Source: Rhododendron vialii
Lineage: Eukaryota > Streptophyta > Magnoliopsida > Ericales > Ericaceae
Assembly: GCF_030253575.1 (NCBI RefSeq)
Contig: NC_080561.1
Span: 33,689,564 to 33,753,563, forward strand
Direction of reading: 5' to 3'
Length of the DNA stretch: 64,000 nt
Shown: positions 11,391 to 23,816 of the stretch, piece by piece
How the letters are laid out: each line of letters starts with the position of its first letter
Numbering within the stretch: position 1 is the first letter of the stretch
Notes under the pieces: model-generated
What the model was told of the DNA's origin: nothing
The model's input: only the letters and a program-made list of their open reading frames with translations
Database searches by the model: none
Made by a program: the position numbers and the translations under genes

Positions 11391-11487
11391 ATTGAGAAGT
11401 TGGGCCCGGAGTGAGCTCCACTAAACGTGCGATGGACTTATGCGATGGAAGTGTGCGGTGACATTAGACTTCTTGCTTTCTTAACTA

Positions 11488-11703
11488 ACAATGCTAGAAC
11501 AACACTCAAATACACACACTTTGACTTTGCAAATGGAAATTGATTTTAGCACTCCAAAAATTGATGGAGGGGCTCCAAAAACGACGTCGTTTTGTATAGC
11601 AACACAGTTCAGTTTTGGAGCCCCTCTATCAATTTTTGGAGTACCAAAATCACTATCCTTTGCAAATATATGTGTATTTGAGCGTGTAAATTTGGGTGTG
11701 GTT
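11488..11703. mobile_element. Foldback MITE
   Basis: A hairpin-capable element of about 215 bp has arms of about 95 bp. The best-paired part is CTCCAAAAATTGATGGAGG... against ...CCTCTATCAATTTTTGGAG, around a centre at about 11592. The outer ends pair more weakly. It starts ACAATGCTAG, like the MITE at 10848. The open frame seen across it only reads through the hairpin. Confidence 0.7.
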
Positions 11704-13767
11704 TAAGACTTTTCCTTTCTTTTAAGTACATGCACATGATGGGCTGGTGAAAATCAATCGGATTTGAATGAACCTTAAAGAATGGGAAATGCAGGAGTAT
11801 TTATTCATGGGTACGTTTTGTCATACACCAACTAAAATGCATGAATATTGGTAGAGAAAATGGCACGTGGCAGCGGCACGTGCTGGTGGTAGAAACTACT
11901 AGTAGTACTAATAAAGCCCGGCCGGTTATTGCGTGCAACTTGGGACTAAAGAAAGAGAAAGAAAGGTTGAGAGACTGAGAAGCAAAGAAAACTCCAAACC
12001 AAAGTTGAGGGTGAGACTGAGCGGTTTCAAGAAGGCCGGGGAAATATTAATTGCCAAGGTATGTGTGGTGCCACAGTTAGATATGTCGAATACGTATGTA
12101 TGTGAGAGAAACTTATTCACAGAGTTTCCGAAAACAGGATATCGTGACTCAATCTCGCGCGTTTGTTTCGGTTTTGAACGGTACAGATTTTCCAAAAATT
12201 TTTTTATTAACATCCGGACCGTCTAAAACCGAAACGAACGGCCGATATTGCGTAAAAAATTATCTACGTATATATATACATATATACATGGAGAGAGAGA
12301 GAGAGAGAGAGTGAATTACATCAGCGGTCCCTATATATATTTAGAAACAAGATTTGACTTATGTTTTTAAATTGTCGTTGAGAAAACCTACGTGAGTTAG
12401 ATGATACTAACATATACTACTAGTATATCAGTTTTTATTGAAAGACACAAAGAAATAGCTAGTCATATGAGTTCTGCATGTTAATTGTGGTATAATGTCT
12501 ACTCAAATTAATACTAACCTTCTCCTCAAAAAGTTTGTCGGATTCGCAAAACGAGAATTTAAAAATAATATTATCTTTTTCAGAACAAATTTTCAAAGTT
12601 TTTTTCATAAATTCAAAAAACTACTTGATATCTAGTAAATTGTCGAAAGTGTCGTTGGACTATAAAGCCCGTTGGTGGACACCTTAGTTATTTAAAAAAG
12701 AGAAAGTAAAAATCCGATATAACACGGGTAATACCCATATAGATATCGTAAAATTCCTATAAACATCCCTTTTAATGAGATTGTAATGATTTATACTACT
12801 TCTATTATAGAGAAAATGTGGGTTGTTTGTGTAATAAACGTTTTGTCTATCTGTGTGTGTTGAATTATGGGGGTAGGTCTGGGTTTTTATACCGCCTTGA
12901 ATGAACATCTTCCCCCACTGGTCTCTCTCTCTCTCTCTTTCTCTCTCTCTGCTATCTTTCTTTCTTTCTTTGCTAGCTGGTGCAAGTAACCCCATAAATA
13001 CGTACAAGAATTTCAACAGTGATTGTTAGATACAAATCCCATGTACATTGCAGGCAATATTAATGATGATGATGATGATGATGATGCTGAAACTCTTTGG
13101 GGTACTATACTTCTGCGCTCAGCTTAATTAATTACCTCTCCACCCACCTCCCCATCTGAACATTTATTTACCCTGCACACACTCTCACATATGTGTACTA
13201 TGTGAGAGAGAGAGAGAGACAAAGAAGAGACGAGAGACAAAGAAGAGAGGGCGTTTATGTTAAATTAAATGGACTAAAACTCATGTTTCATGGATTTTTA
13301 GATAAATCGTTCTTCTCATTTTTATCGACTAAAATATTATTAGTGGAATCAACTTGACTATTTACATTAACCTATAATCCGATAATAAAGTGTAAACGCA
13401 CATAGTCAGTTTCTCGAATTCAATAATGTAGCGGAAATGCACATATGGGGTGTTTTAGTTACCCTACCTTTTGGGTTTATACATTTTGGTTATTGACTTT
13501 TTGACTTTTTGTCAAAATGTGTTTTGAATATGGCAACGTGTTTGGGAGATGTATACAGAATGTATTTTGTAATATAATTATTGTTTGAGAGATATGTGTA
13601 GAATAAATTCTGTAGATCTTTTTGTTTACCAAAATAATAATAAAAAAAAAAAAGAAGCCAAAAAGCTCCTCTCTCTCTCCCTAGCTACTGTACTTCTTAC
13701 TTCTCTTCTCTAAACCCAAAAACATCAAATGAGTGCTACGAAAATGGGTTTCGAAAATGAGAAAAAC
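11704..13767. other. Gene-free AT-rich interval
   Basis: No credible coding frame, RNA gene or bounded element is seen. The interval holds CT/GA microsatellites near 12287, 12921 and 13203 and an ATG trinucleotide run near 13062-13087. The short open frames here are low-complexity or lack any recognisable domain. Confidence 0.5.
12287..12311. repeat. (GA)n microsatellite
   Basis: A GA-dinucleotide run of about 24 bases in gene-free sequence. Confidence 0.85.
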
Positions 13768-13965
13768 TTGTTCTCGGTTGTGCTGTAAACACAGCACTCA
13801 ATCGTGACCGTTTAAAAGTGCTTTGGATGGTCCGCATGTTAATGAAATTTTTTCGGATCTCCGAAAAAGTTTCATCAAAATCTGGACTATCCAGAACACT
13901 TTTGAACAACTGTGATCGGTTTGTACTGTAAACAGGTTATTTATAGCACAGCCGAAAACAAAACA
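13768..13965. mobile_element. Foldback MITE
   Basis: Inverted arms of about 95 bp pair TCGGTTGTGCTGTAAAC... (13776 onward) with ...ATAGCACAGCCGA (to about 13958), with the turn near 13860 (TTTTTCGGATCTCCGAAAAA). It lies about 430 bp upstream of the neprosin-domain start codon. Confidence 0.75.
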
Positions 13966-14112
13966 ATCTCTTCGAAAATAGCTAACCAAACACCCAAAAT
14001 TGGAAAAGGAGATAATGAGAAGCTGAAAATTAGGGAACCAAACAACCCCTAGTCATTTTCTGGTTTCCATTTTCTATTTCTAGTGAACATTTATTTACAA
14101 ACACTCTCTCAC

Positions 14113-14116
<4 letters not shown>

Positions 14117-14161
<45 letters not shown>
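14117..14161. repeat. (GA)n microsatellite upstream of the neprosin-domain gene
   Basis: About 22 GA units, about 230 bp upstream of the start codon, probably in the promoter or 5' UTR. Confidence 0.85.
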
Positions 14162-14164
<3 letters not shown>

Positions 14165-14393
14165 GCGTGGTGGTAACTTTCATTTGTGATTAATTACCAG
14201 TCATTTTCTGGGTTCCCTTTTCTTCAATATTGGGCGTGTAAGTGCTAGCTAGGGGGGGGAGGGGCTAAATAAAGCTAGCTATTAAGGGGCCTCTGTGATT
14301 TCTTCCATCGTGAAGTTTGTTCTTTGCCAGTAATGGTGATGGTTTGTTTGTTCTGTCTCTGCTCCTTTCGTTGTTGGCACTGAATGCAACGAC

Positions 14394-14830
14394 ATGGGCA
14401 TTACTGTCATTAAAAGGAAGAGAGGGGTTTCAACTCTGCATCTTCTTCTTCTCCTTCTCCATTTCCTCTCCTCCTCTGCCATTTTCTCTGGAAAACTAGT
14501 TGTGGGTTTGAATTACACCAAGCATACGAGGAGAGTTGGAAGCTTGAGACTCTCCAGGATTCAGAGGCACTTGGAGAAGATCAACAAGCCTCCTGTCTTC
14601 ACCATTGAGGTACTGAATGTGTATATATAGATGAATCAATTAGGTTTTTTAGTTTTTTTTATTTGATTTTTGGTTTCTTGATTAGTTGGGTATTTTTAAT
14701 GGTATATATGGTTTGATCTTTCTCAGAGCCCAGATGGAGATGTTATCGATTGTGTTCATAAGAGAAAACAGCCAGCTTTGGATCACCCTCTCCTCAAGAA
14801 TCACAAGATCCAGGTACAAAAGTCAAACAA

Positions 14831-14903
<73 letters not shown>

Positions 14904-17900
14904 GTTATTAATGTTTCCATTTCGTGAGAGAAAGTTGCCCAAAAAAAAAAGCCTCTATATGTTCTTGGGTTTCAATTGAATGGTCTCAACTACCAACTAC
15001 TTCATTTTCTTGATTGGTGTAAATGTGGAGTCCCTTTGTGATGAAGGAAAAATACAGCTCACTGGAACAATATATGGTAAAAAAACAGTGTAAAAAATGT
15101 TCTAGAGTTTTCAAAATTTGCATCGAAAAGTGTTTAAAAGTGTACTGGAGCGTGTGTTTTTCCGTTTTTCAACTAGCAGTTTATTGACAGCCCCTTCAAT
15201 AGGACCCTTGTGATGAAATATGTATATTATTATTATTATGTTTTTGATCGGCGACAAAAGGAATTTATTGATTATTGTATATTACAGAGACATCCACCAG
15301 AAAGGCCTAAATCAAAAACATTGAAGAGAGAGGAGGAAAATGGCTCCAACAACACAACTAGAGAGGGGATGGTTGCATGGCAGACGTGGCACCAAAAGGG
15401 GGAGAGGTGTCCGAAGGGGACGGTGCCGATACGGCGGAGCACGGTGGACGATGTGCTGAGGGCCAAGTCCTTGTATGACTTTGGGAAGAAGCAAGTGAAA
15501 ACACCATTAATTAAAAATGGTGGTGGCAGGCAAATTAATGCACCAGATGTGGTTAGTGGTAATGGCCATGAGGTATGCTTGCTACCTATATCTTTTAATT
15601 TCTCACCTGTTTTTTTTTTCTTTTTTCTAAGCTTCTTTTTTACCCTTTTTTTATGAGTATCGAATGTCTGGGCCAGCTTGCGCATGCCTCAACTAGTTCG
15701 GGGTGTCGAAGTTAACAACCGAACAAACCCTTGAATGGCCCCGTTTGGAATGTTTGGCTGGCCTCCTTGTAATTCAAAAATACGACCTCAAGAGGACAAG
15801 TACTTATTTGTTTTCTCAAGTCCTCTTGGCCGAACATGTGTTTTGTTTTTTTTTTTTCAGTCAGTGTTTAGTTGAGTCCATGTGATTGGTTACTTCCTAT
15901 ACGAAATAACTTCACTGCACAATATCAGTAACAAGGAATTAAAAAAATAATAATAATGAAGGGAAATACTGCATTACACAATTTAGTAAGTACATTTGCA
16001 CATAAATCCAAAAAAAAATTCGTCAATTGTAAATTTGCATGTTATGAGTTTTGGATATGTTATAAATTTTCAAGCAAAACATTATGAATTTTTCTTGGCA
16101 AATTTATGTATTTCTATGCAAATATTAAAATTATTACCTTACCGATTCAAGGGGATGGGGTCGATACCGTACAAGGAGTGTATATAAAGAAATAATGTGG
16201 TGTTTTTATTAGGCACAACGCAGATTTTATTAGGCCCCGTTTCACTAAAGTTTTTATCTTTAAAGTACTTTTTTTTTCGTTTTTTTTTTTAGCAGAACGG
16301 GCCTAAGTGGGGCTAAAAGAAAATCGGGCAAATTTGACACCAGAAATGAATTTGAAAATTAAACCTGTTACATCCGCATCGAGGCATCCATGTTGTAGAT
16401 CTTTATTGCTTTTTGATCCAACTATTGATTAAACGGTGACAACTAATGGCAGTTGTGCCTTCAACTAATTGAGCAAATACTCCTATAAGAAAAGTTTTTG
16501 GGTGTCAGGTACCACGTAGCAAAATCCGTCAACGATTAGGATTGTCCAAACGGTGATCCAACGGCCCGGATTTATTCGTGGGACGGTCCGAATTGCCATC
16601 AGTGTACCCAAGGACGGAACCAAAATTTTATCCTAGCAGTGGCGAAATGTATACTAAAAAAAATCTAGTAGTGACGAGACTATATAAGTTTGGCATAAAT
16701 TTTTTTTTTTACATATAATAATTGTATTTTTTAAAATTTTAGTCGTGGCGGTCGCCGCCACTAGACCCCCCCTGATCCCATCCTTGAGTGTACCACGCAC
16801 GTGGTACCCTACCGGCATCTTTTAATGACAATATTGAAGCAAATCCATTTTTGGCAATGGCATTATGTTAGGACGGCTTAATAAATCGTGTAACTATGTT
16901 TAATTTCTTACCATCTTTAATGCTACGTGCATTTTTTTTTTTTTTTGCGCGGCATCTAGTTTAATGCTATGTACTTTATGGCGTGTCATACTCCTAAGAT
17001 AAACGAAAATGCCACAAAAAAAAATGCAAATATATATATATATTCGCCTTTTATTTTAGTCCCACATTTGGGTTAAAATGAATACTGCAAGAGGTTCTCT
17101 ATTTCGCATGTATTAATAGCGGTACATACTAGGGGTGGTGTAAGAGCGTAAGTTTGAGTAAAAGCTTCATTTGGTACTATGAAACACGCCAATGGGTAAA
17201 CCCAAATCAAAATATAAATTTGAGTAAAAGCTTCATTCATTCATGACCCAATTGTAAAATTGGGAGGGAAAATATGCTTGTGAAATTTGAGCCTCTCTTT
17301 ATCTAAGTAAGAATTTGAGTTGTGGTATAGGTTTGAAATCAAGGAGCGGATCGCAAGTAGATTTAGAAGGTTTTTACTTAAAAACTTTGAATTTCAGTTG
17401 AAAAAAATGGTAAAAGTTCTTGAGATTGAAACCTCATATTTTGCTATCTATTCCCGAGGTTGAGTTCCGTTAAGATTTTGCTTTTTTTGTTTTGTCTTTA
17501 TTTAAAAAAAATTCGCATTAATTTGCACCTAATTTTTGTGAATTATTTTTTACCTAAACATGACCTTTACCCAAATATTTTTTGAAATATTCAAAATAAA
17601 GTCCAAAAAACCGGCTTTAACACGTATTTAACAAGTTCCATCGTGCCATCGACTTCATTCAACTTCTATATATAGAATTGTCTTCCCCTTGTATATGATT
17701 TTGTGTCCAAATAAATAAATAAGTTCATAATATTATACTCCATAAATAAGAATATAAAAAAAAAGATGTTCATAAATCAGCAAGTATTAAAAAATAGCAT
17801 TCTACATTCCCTAGGTAAAATTACATGTTCGAAGTTCAAATCATGGAATCCTTTGACAAGTCAGAGCATTTAAAATACAACTGACTATTGAGGCAAACTA

Positions 17901-18207
17901 AACACTGAGAGGGTGAGTTTGACTATGTTATTTTTGGGTTATTTATTGACCTATTTTTATTTATTATTTTCGTGTCAAATTTTTTTTTTTGAATTATTTA
18001 CTCGTCCTGTATGAGGAATAAGGAAAAGTAAACTATTGAGACAAAAAATTAAAAAGAGTTCACTAAAGACAACAATAGGTGGATTTTTTGAATTATTGTG
18101 ACTTTTGCAGATTTTATTTAAAGTTTGATCTTAATTTTTTTCCTTTCGTGACTCCACTTTTTTAAAGTTTGAATAATAACGAAAAACTCCAAAAAAAAAA
18201 AAAAAAA

Positions 18208-18242
<35 letters not shown>

Positions 18243-21200
18243 AGTGAGCTTTTTTTATTTATTTATAAAAGTTAAGACCCCGTTTCAGAAATCTTCTTAA
18301 AAAATAAGTACTTATTTTGGAACTTCTCAAAGAAAAATACGAAAGATTGTTCCACAAAGTCCAAATAAGCAGTTTATTTCATATTTTCAAACTCAAAAAA
18401 TAATGTAAATAAAAAATAATTTTTTAATTTTTTTTGCATCATATTAAAGATCTCAATGAGATCTATCAAACAAGAGCTATATTGATGAAAAATTATTTGC
18501 GTAAGCACATAATTTTTAAGTTTCAAATTGTCTTCTTAAAAAGTAAATATTTATTTACCCTTTTATGAAACATGTCTTATTATTAGATAAAAAATAAGTT
18601 CTTAAACCCGTTCTGGAACGGGGTCTAAAAGAATTCTTCTTTCGTCGGTAGGAGTATAGAACTTATTTCATAATGGGTACTGTCACACTGTCACGGTGTC
18701 ACCCATTTTCTTTTGAATTTACTATATCTCGTAAGGGATTAATTAAACTTTAAACGATTCTACCCCTTTAGACGATTTTATTGCACTGCTGGTCCCCGCA
18801 ATTGATTGCTCACTTGCATTTTTATTTTTATTTTATTTTACTGTATTTCATCTGTTTTTAATTTTTCCAGAAGAAGATGATTGTACCTGTAGGCCCTCAG
18901 AGAAGTTTATTCAGTGGACCACCACGTGGTGGCATGACTTGGCACTTAATTTTATGCCAGTGGACCCACGTAGGGTTAATGTGCCATTTTCAAAATTGAG
19001 TGTTTATTCCAGTTGCAATGCCATTTTCTTTGGTCCAACTTTTACCCGTGCGTACTTATCACCTTAGGGGTCCTGTTTCGGATCTCGTAAAAATGCTCGT
19101 TTCGTTTAAAATATTTTATTAGAATTTTTGTAAAAAATTAACTGAATCGGATACCGTTAAAGACGTTTACCAAACATTCAAATTTGTCCCATAATTTAAG
19201 GTTTAATTCTGAGGCAAAAGTTGAATGATAATTAAACACCGTTAGCGACGTCCAATTGAACTGACTTTTTTCAAAGAGCCCTAAAGAATGGAGTTTTTTG
19301 AAGAAAATGGGCGACTCTAATCATCTTTGTGAAAACCCGAAACGAGGTTCAAATTAATTTGTACCCTCGGGCACAGACCCCCTTTTTTGTGTACCCGTAT
19401 CCTTTCTGAAAAATAAAATGCCAGCCAACGGTGGAGTATTTTTCTGCGAATATGAGGAAGCTGACGTGGAGGAGTAACGATTTTTTTGGACGTTTGGTGG
19501 GTTTTTATAGCATGCGATAGCGTACACGGGAGCCTCGCAAGAGGTGTACGGGGCTAAAGCGACAATAAACGTGTGGGACCCATCCATAGAAGAAGTCAAC
19601 GAGTTCAGCCTCTCCCAGATTTGGGTGCTCTCGGGATCGTTCGATGGCTCAGATCTCAACAGCATCGAAGCTGGCTGGCAGGTACTTCTTCCTTCCCCTG
19701 TCCCCGCATACACCCTCCCAAAACTCTCTTCTTTTCCATTTTTTTTTACTGCATTTCTCTTATTTATTATACTTGATTTTGGGGTGGTTTGGGTTCCTGC
19801 TCCAAAACCAAGAATAAATACTTACTTGTAATTTTCAATGAGATCTTTTAAATGATACAAAAAAAAATTAAAAATTATTTTTGTAAACTCATTATTTTTA
19901 AGCTTAAAAATTGCAAATAAGTACTTATTTTTTAAGAAGATTTCTGGAACGGGTTAATCATTGGGATTATTTTTCAATCCGGACCGTCGGTTGCATTTTT
20001 GGACGGCCTGGATGTTCGCGTCGGGCACCACATCAGCTGTATACCCTATTTACACCCAAGAATTGCTCGGATTAAATTCACCTTTTTTTTTTCTTTCTTT
20101 ATGCAGCTTAAATTAAAGATTAGATATTCTTGGAAAGGGAAAATTAGGTTTTCGAACTCCAAATCCAATGAGCCAGCCCAAAAGCACTCACTACTTGAGC
20201 AGAACCGCTGATTTGAGAAAATATTTTTATTTTCGATGGAAATTGATTTTGTAAAAATGTTGGAGCCGATAAATTCAAGTACCAGATTTAAAAAAATAAT
20301 TTGCTAGTAGTGATTTTTGCACTAAATATAGGTATTGAATTTTCTGAAGTTTTGATTGTTCTACTAGTCAGGTTAGTCCGGAGCTTTATGGTGACAGCAG
20401 GCCCAGATTATTCACTTATTGGACGGTCAGATCTCTCTTCCTTGTTACTTTTTTATTTATTACAAGTATTTTATTTTTTTGGTAATCCATACTGTCCCGG
20501 ACCAGCTTGCGCACACCTCAGACTAATCCCTACAGACCCTCCCACGGCCGTTTCACATGCTTATGAGTGGGGGTAAGGCGGCCCCAACTCCAAGAGTTGT
20601 TGGAAAGGGGTGGAATCAATAATGTAATCTGTCCTAGGCTAAAATGGGTTGGGTTAAAATTACTATTTGGGTTAAGTTTTGCACATAATTTTTCTTTTCA
20701 AAGCTGACTTAGGCTATATATCCCACCCATCTATAATCATAATTCCGCACTTGGTTGTTGGTAAAGAGAATTGAATTTGAGACAATAGGAATAAGCAAAT
20801 CCCAAGTTCCAGACCCAACACTACTAGGCCAACCGCTTCAGGTTTAAAAAAGAGAGCATGTAGTTCATTCTTTTGTTTTTATATTTTTGTAATCACTAGT
20901 TTGTGCTTTTATTTGTTTCATAAACTGTTGGAGGAACTAGGAAGTATAGTACTGTTTGTATGTCTCGTTAAAAAACAGCATGGTAGAGAAGTCAACCTCA
21001 CCTTTTCTCTGTAGGAAAGGTCAACTTAAATATTTTTTTTTCCCAATATTGTATATATTAGAGGGGGTTAGTGGGGGTATTAGAGTTAACATAGGAGAGC
21101 TAGTCTAGAGGCTATCTATAGTCCTAGCCCCCAAAGCTCCACCCCTCATGGAACTCGAACCTTGGTCAACATAATTAGCTAGGGTTAACTTTAAGAAAAA

Positions 21201-23816
21201 GGTCGGTAACATAAATGTCCTCTTGGAGAGTATTTAACTATATTAGCAACATGTCAACATAATAACTTTCTCAATGCAAAATGATCCTCGCAAGTGAGTG
21301 GTTGGATCAGACTCTGAGAATTAGTCGATGTACGCGTAAATTAGTCCAAACACCTGAGTCATCGAAACATGGTCTTTTGAAAGAATAGCTAAATCACATC
21401 AACTTGTTTTTTTTTATTGGCAAAAAAGTTTTATTCATAAATTTTTACAAAAGGTACATCAAGATGGGAGTGGGAAAAGGAAATCCAACCAAGAGTTGGA
21501 TGAAAATTAAAGATCTGTTTGGACAACGCCCAAACACTCCCAATGGGCCAGGCCCCAAAAAATACATCTCTTAAACAACACATGGGCCTGACCCAAAAAG
21601 GCTTAGCCCAAAAACAATGGGTTAAGCCTGCCAAGATTCAAAACCTAAACCCTAAAACAGATAAGAAACAACCATCGTCACTACAATCAGATCTAGCATC
21701 GCCACCACCACCAGAAGCCCCAACACCACCACGCGATCCACCACAGCCCCCACCTCCACCAGTCGAACGTCAACTTGTTGGTAAGACGATTAATGGAGTC
21801 TTTGACTTTATGACCGTCCTATGCTCTAAGGCCCCGTTTGATAACAGTAATAGATGGATGAGATTCGTAAGGAGATGGGATTAGGATTGGGATTGGTAAT
21901 GAGAAGGGGTTGTCGGATTGATAATGAGTATGTTTGTTTGGGATGAGATTAGATGATGAAATTATTAATATTATGTTTATTTGAGATGAGATTAGATGAT
22001 GGGATTGGATTGATAGAAGGGATTGGTAATGAGAAGGGGTTGGGTTCGGACTATGAATACCAAGTCTCACGGGGTATTGCTAATACCCCCTAAAGTCCGG
22101 CTTCCTCGTCCCAACAGATTACGAATCCGAACCAATTTTGAAAACCAAACGCAGTATTGTCAATACCTTCGGCTTAGTAATCCAATTCCATCTCCTAAGA
22201 GCTTTATCAAACGGGGCCTAACAGCAATCATGGTAGGACAAAAATTTCACTCGAAAGCCGAATGAGAAACACTAGTACAATTAATGGACCAAGTACATGG
22301 GGTTGTAGTGCCGGTGCAGATTTAATTGCTCATTAAGCACGAAAATTGACAGGTACAGTACCATGCCAGTGTTTATGCCATATTAGGCCCCTCCAATCCT
22401 CTGTACTAGAAATTTGGTGTACGCATGTTCCGATGGCACCATTGGAGCAACCTTGCTAAATTCCGACAAAATAAATACTGTAAATAATACTGTAGCAAGT
22501 CAAAACATAGCTTTGCCGTGAAAAAAAAAATTGACTCAAATCATTAGAGACGCTCGATGAAGAAAGAACTAGTTCGGTGTGGCTTTTCTATTTTAGTATA
22601 GTGTCACTATGGATCAATTTAGTTTTTTTTTTTTTTTTTTGAATTAACTCAGATCACTGACCAAATCCTCCAATTGTTATTTGTGATGGGATCCAAACAA
22701 CAGAGTGATTCATACCAAGCAACAGGGTGCTACAACCTTCTCTGCTCAGGGTTTATCCAGACCAACAGTAAGATTGCCATTGGGGCTGCCATTTCTCCTG
22801 TGTCCTCACTTTCAGGCAGCCAATTCGACATCACAATCCTCATTTGGAAGGTATAATTAACATCAATCTCCCGATCTCCTGAGTGATTATAGCACCGTCA
22901 CGTGACACTCGATGTGCTTTTTCCCACCATATATTTGTGTTGCGTGGGAGCCACACACTTGATAGTTTTTGAAGCACCACGTGGCGGTGCTCCAGGATCA
23001 AGTAATAATTTTCCCACAATCCCCTTTGATGTATATATCCTACATCTTGATAAATGAAAACCCATGAGACAATGGAAGGGGTAAATGGTAATTTTCTTTT
23101 CTTCATTCCTTTGTTTGGTTCCTAGTTTAAGGAGGAAATCTTTAAAAAAATAAAAATAAAAAGGAAAAACAAGCAAAAAGTTATTTTTCCATTTACTTTT
23201 CTTTCAAAAAAAGGTAATAGTATCGGATAAAATTTCAAATATCACAAATTTACAGTGTCTTGTGTCGTAGTAACATTCACCATAGAAGCAAGTAACATAT
23301 ACAATTTTTCTCGTACCATTTCTTATCTTGGCGAACCGACAAATTTCCATAATTAGCAAATAATCCTAGCAGAGCTTGCTACATTGTATGCACTAACGAG
23401 GTCTCAAAGTTTGCTAATTTCAAATTTGAATGATTCAGGATCCAAAACTTGGGAATTGGTGGATGAGCTTTGGAGAGAGCACGCTAGTAGGATATTGGCC
23501 GGCGGAGCTGTTCACGCACCTAGATGATGGAGCCACCATGGTGGAGTGGGGAGGAGAGGTGGTGAACTCACGGGCCAACAACCGACACACCACCACCCAA
23601 ATGGGCTCAGGCCAATTTGCTGAACAAGGTTTTGGAAAAGCTAGTTACTTTCGAAATCTCGAGGTTGTGGACTCGGACAACAGCCTCACCTCGGCCAAGG
23701 GCATATCGACCCTAGCCGAGAACGTCAACTGCTACGACATCAAGAGTTTCTCCAACGGTGCATGGGGCACCTACTTCTACTATGGAGGGCCTGGGTACAA
23801 CCCAAAATGTCCATGA
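14394..23816 (+). CDS. Neprosin-domain (DUF239/DUF4409) protein, putative secreted glutamic peptidase
   Basis: Seven exons joined by GT-AG introns, all in phase 0: 14394-14609, 14727-14813, 15288-15572, 19511-19681, 20372-20425, 22704-22850, 23439-23816 (stop). The product is 445 aa. Residues 10-35 are a hydrophobic signal-peptide-like stretch. The activation-peptide part has [10 protein letters not shown] and [15 protein letters not shown] (exon 2) and a [15 protein letters not shown] block (exon 3). The catalytic part has [42 protein letters not shown] and the C-terminal FYYGGPG...CP. From the spacing known for pitcher-plant neprosin, E249 (IEAGWQ) with E356 or E360 (VEWGGEV) could be the Glu pair; this is inference. 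Exon 5 is only 18 codons. Introns 3 (3.9 kb) and 5 (2.3 kb) are filled with repeats. The start is the ATG before the signal peptide. Substrate unknown. Confidence 0.93.
14832..14900. repeat. (CT)n microsatellite in intron 2 of the neprosin-domain gene
   Basis: About 34 CT units just after the exon 2 donor. An open frame reading Ser-Leu repeats across it is an artefact. Confidence 0.95.
18184..18241. repeat. A-tract followed by a ~34-nt G-tract in intron 3
   Basis: An A run of about 16 nt leads directly into about 34 consecutive G. This is very long for a genomic G homopolymer. It could form G-quadruplexes or be a sequencing/assembly artefact. Confidence 0.9.
18275..18626. mobile_element. hAT-like MITE in intron 3
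   Basis: Terminal inverted repeats AGACCCCGTTTCAGAA (18275-18290) and TTCTGGAACGGGGTCT (18611-18626) bound an AT-rich 352-bp element. Flanks AAAAGTTA and AAAAGAAT are an imperfect 8-bp duplication, the size expected for hAT. Related sequence is at about 19790-19953 and 63815-64000. Confidence 0.75.
19790..19953. mobile_element. Partial copy of the hAT-like MITE
   Basis: It shares the internal AATGAGATCTTT block, the AAGTACTTATTTTTTAAGAAG block and the end TTTCTGGAACGGG with the MITE at 18275-18626. The left terminus is degraded. It lies in intron 4 of the neprosin-domain gene. Confidence 0.6.
21409..21769 (-). mobile_element. Short retroposon, antisense, with 10-bp target duplication
   Basis: A 361-bp insertion lies between TCAACTTGTT copies (21399-21408 and 21770-21779). 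The plus strand starts with a T-run, so the poly-A end is on the minus strand, preceded by ATGAATAAAACTTTTTTGCC. The other end is rich in Pro/CCACC codons and an AACCTAAACCCTAAAAC motif, similar in style to the retroposon at 9678-10307. It lies in intron 5 of the neprosin-domain gene. Confidence 0.75.
21830..22218. mobile_element. PIF/Harbinger-like MITE in intron 5
   Basis: The 389-bp element has terminal inverted repeats GGCCCCGTTTGATAA and TTATCAAACGGGGCC (one mismatch) and a 3-bp TAA duplication (21827-21829, 22219-22221). Internally there are repeated GATGGGATTAGGATTGGGATTGG-like motifs shortened by substitution. Confidence 0.8.

Noticed and set aside
12684..13016. Minus-strand ORF with Arg-Glu repeats
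   Set aside because: It reads through CT/GA microsatellite sequence; composition is that of the repeat.
14686..14979. ORF with a long Ser-Leu repeat
   Set aside because: Frame through the (CT)n tract in intron 2. Only 14727-14813 is a real exon.
16229..16306. Small element with AGGCCCCGTTT/AACGGGCCT ends
   Set aside because: The ends resemble the PIF-like MITE, but at about 77 bp with mismatched flanks it is not secure as an element.
21105..21190. Possible minus-strand SINE (GGTTCGAGTTCC box B)
   Set aside because: Only box B is convincing; no A-tail or target duplication was found.
21640..21660. Telomere-like AACCTAAACCCTAAA
   Set aside because: Only one to two units, part of a retroposon end; not an interstitial telomere array.
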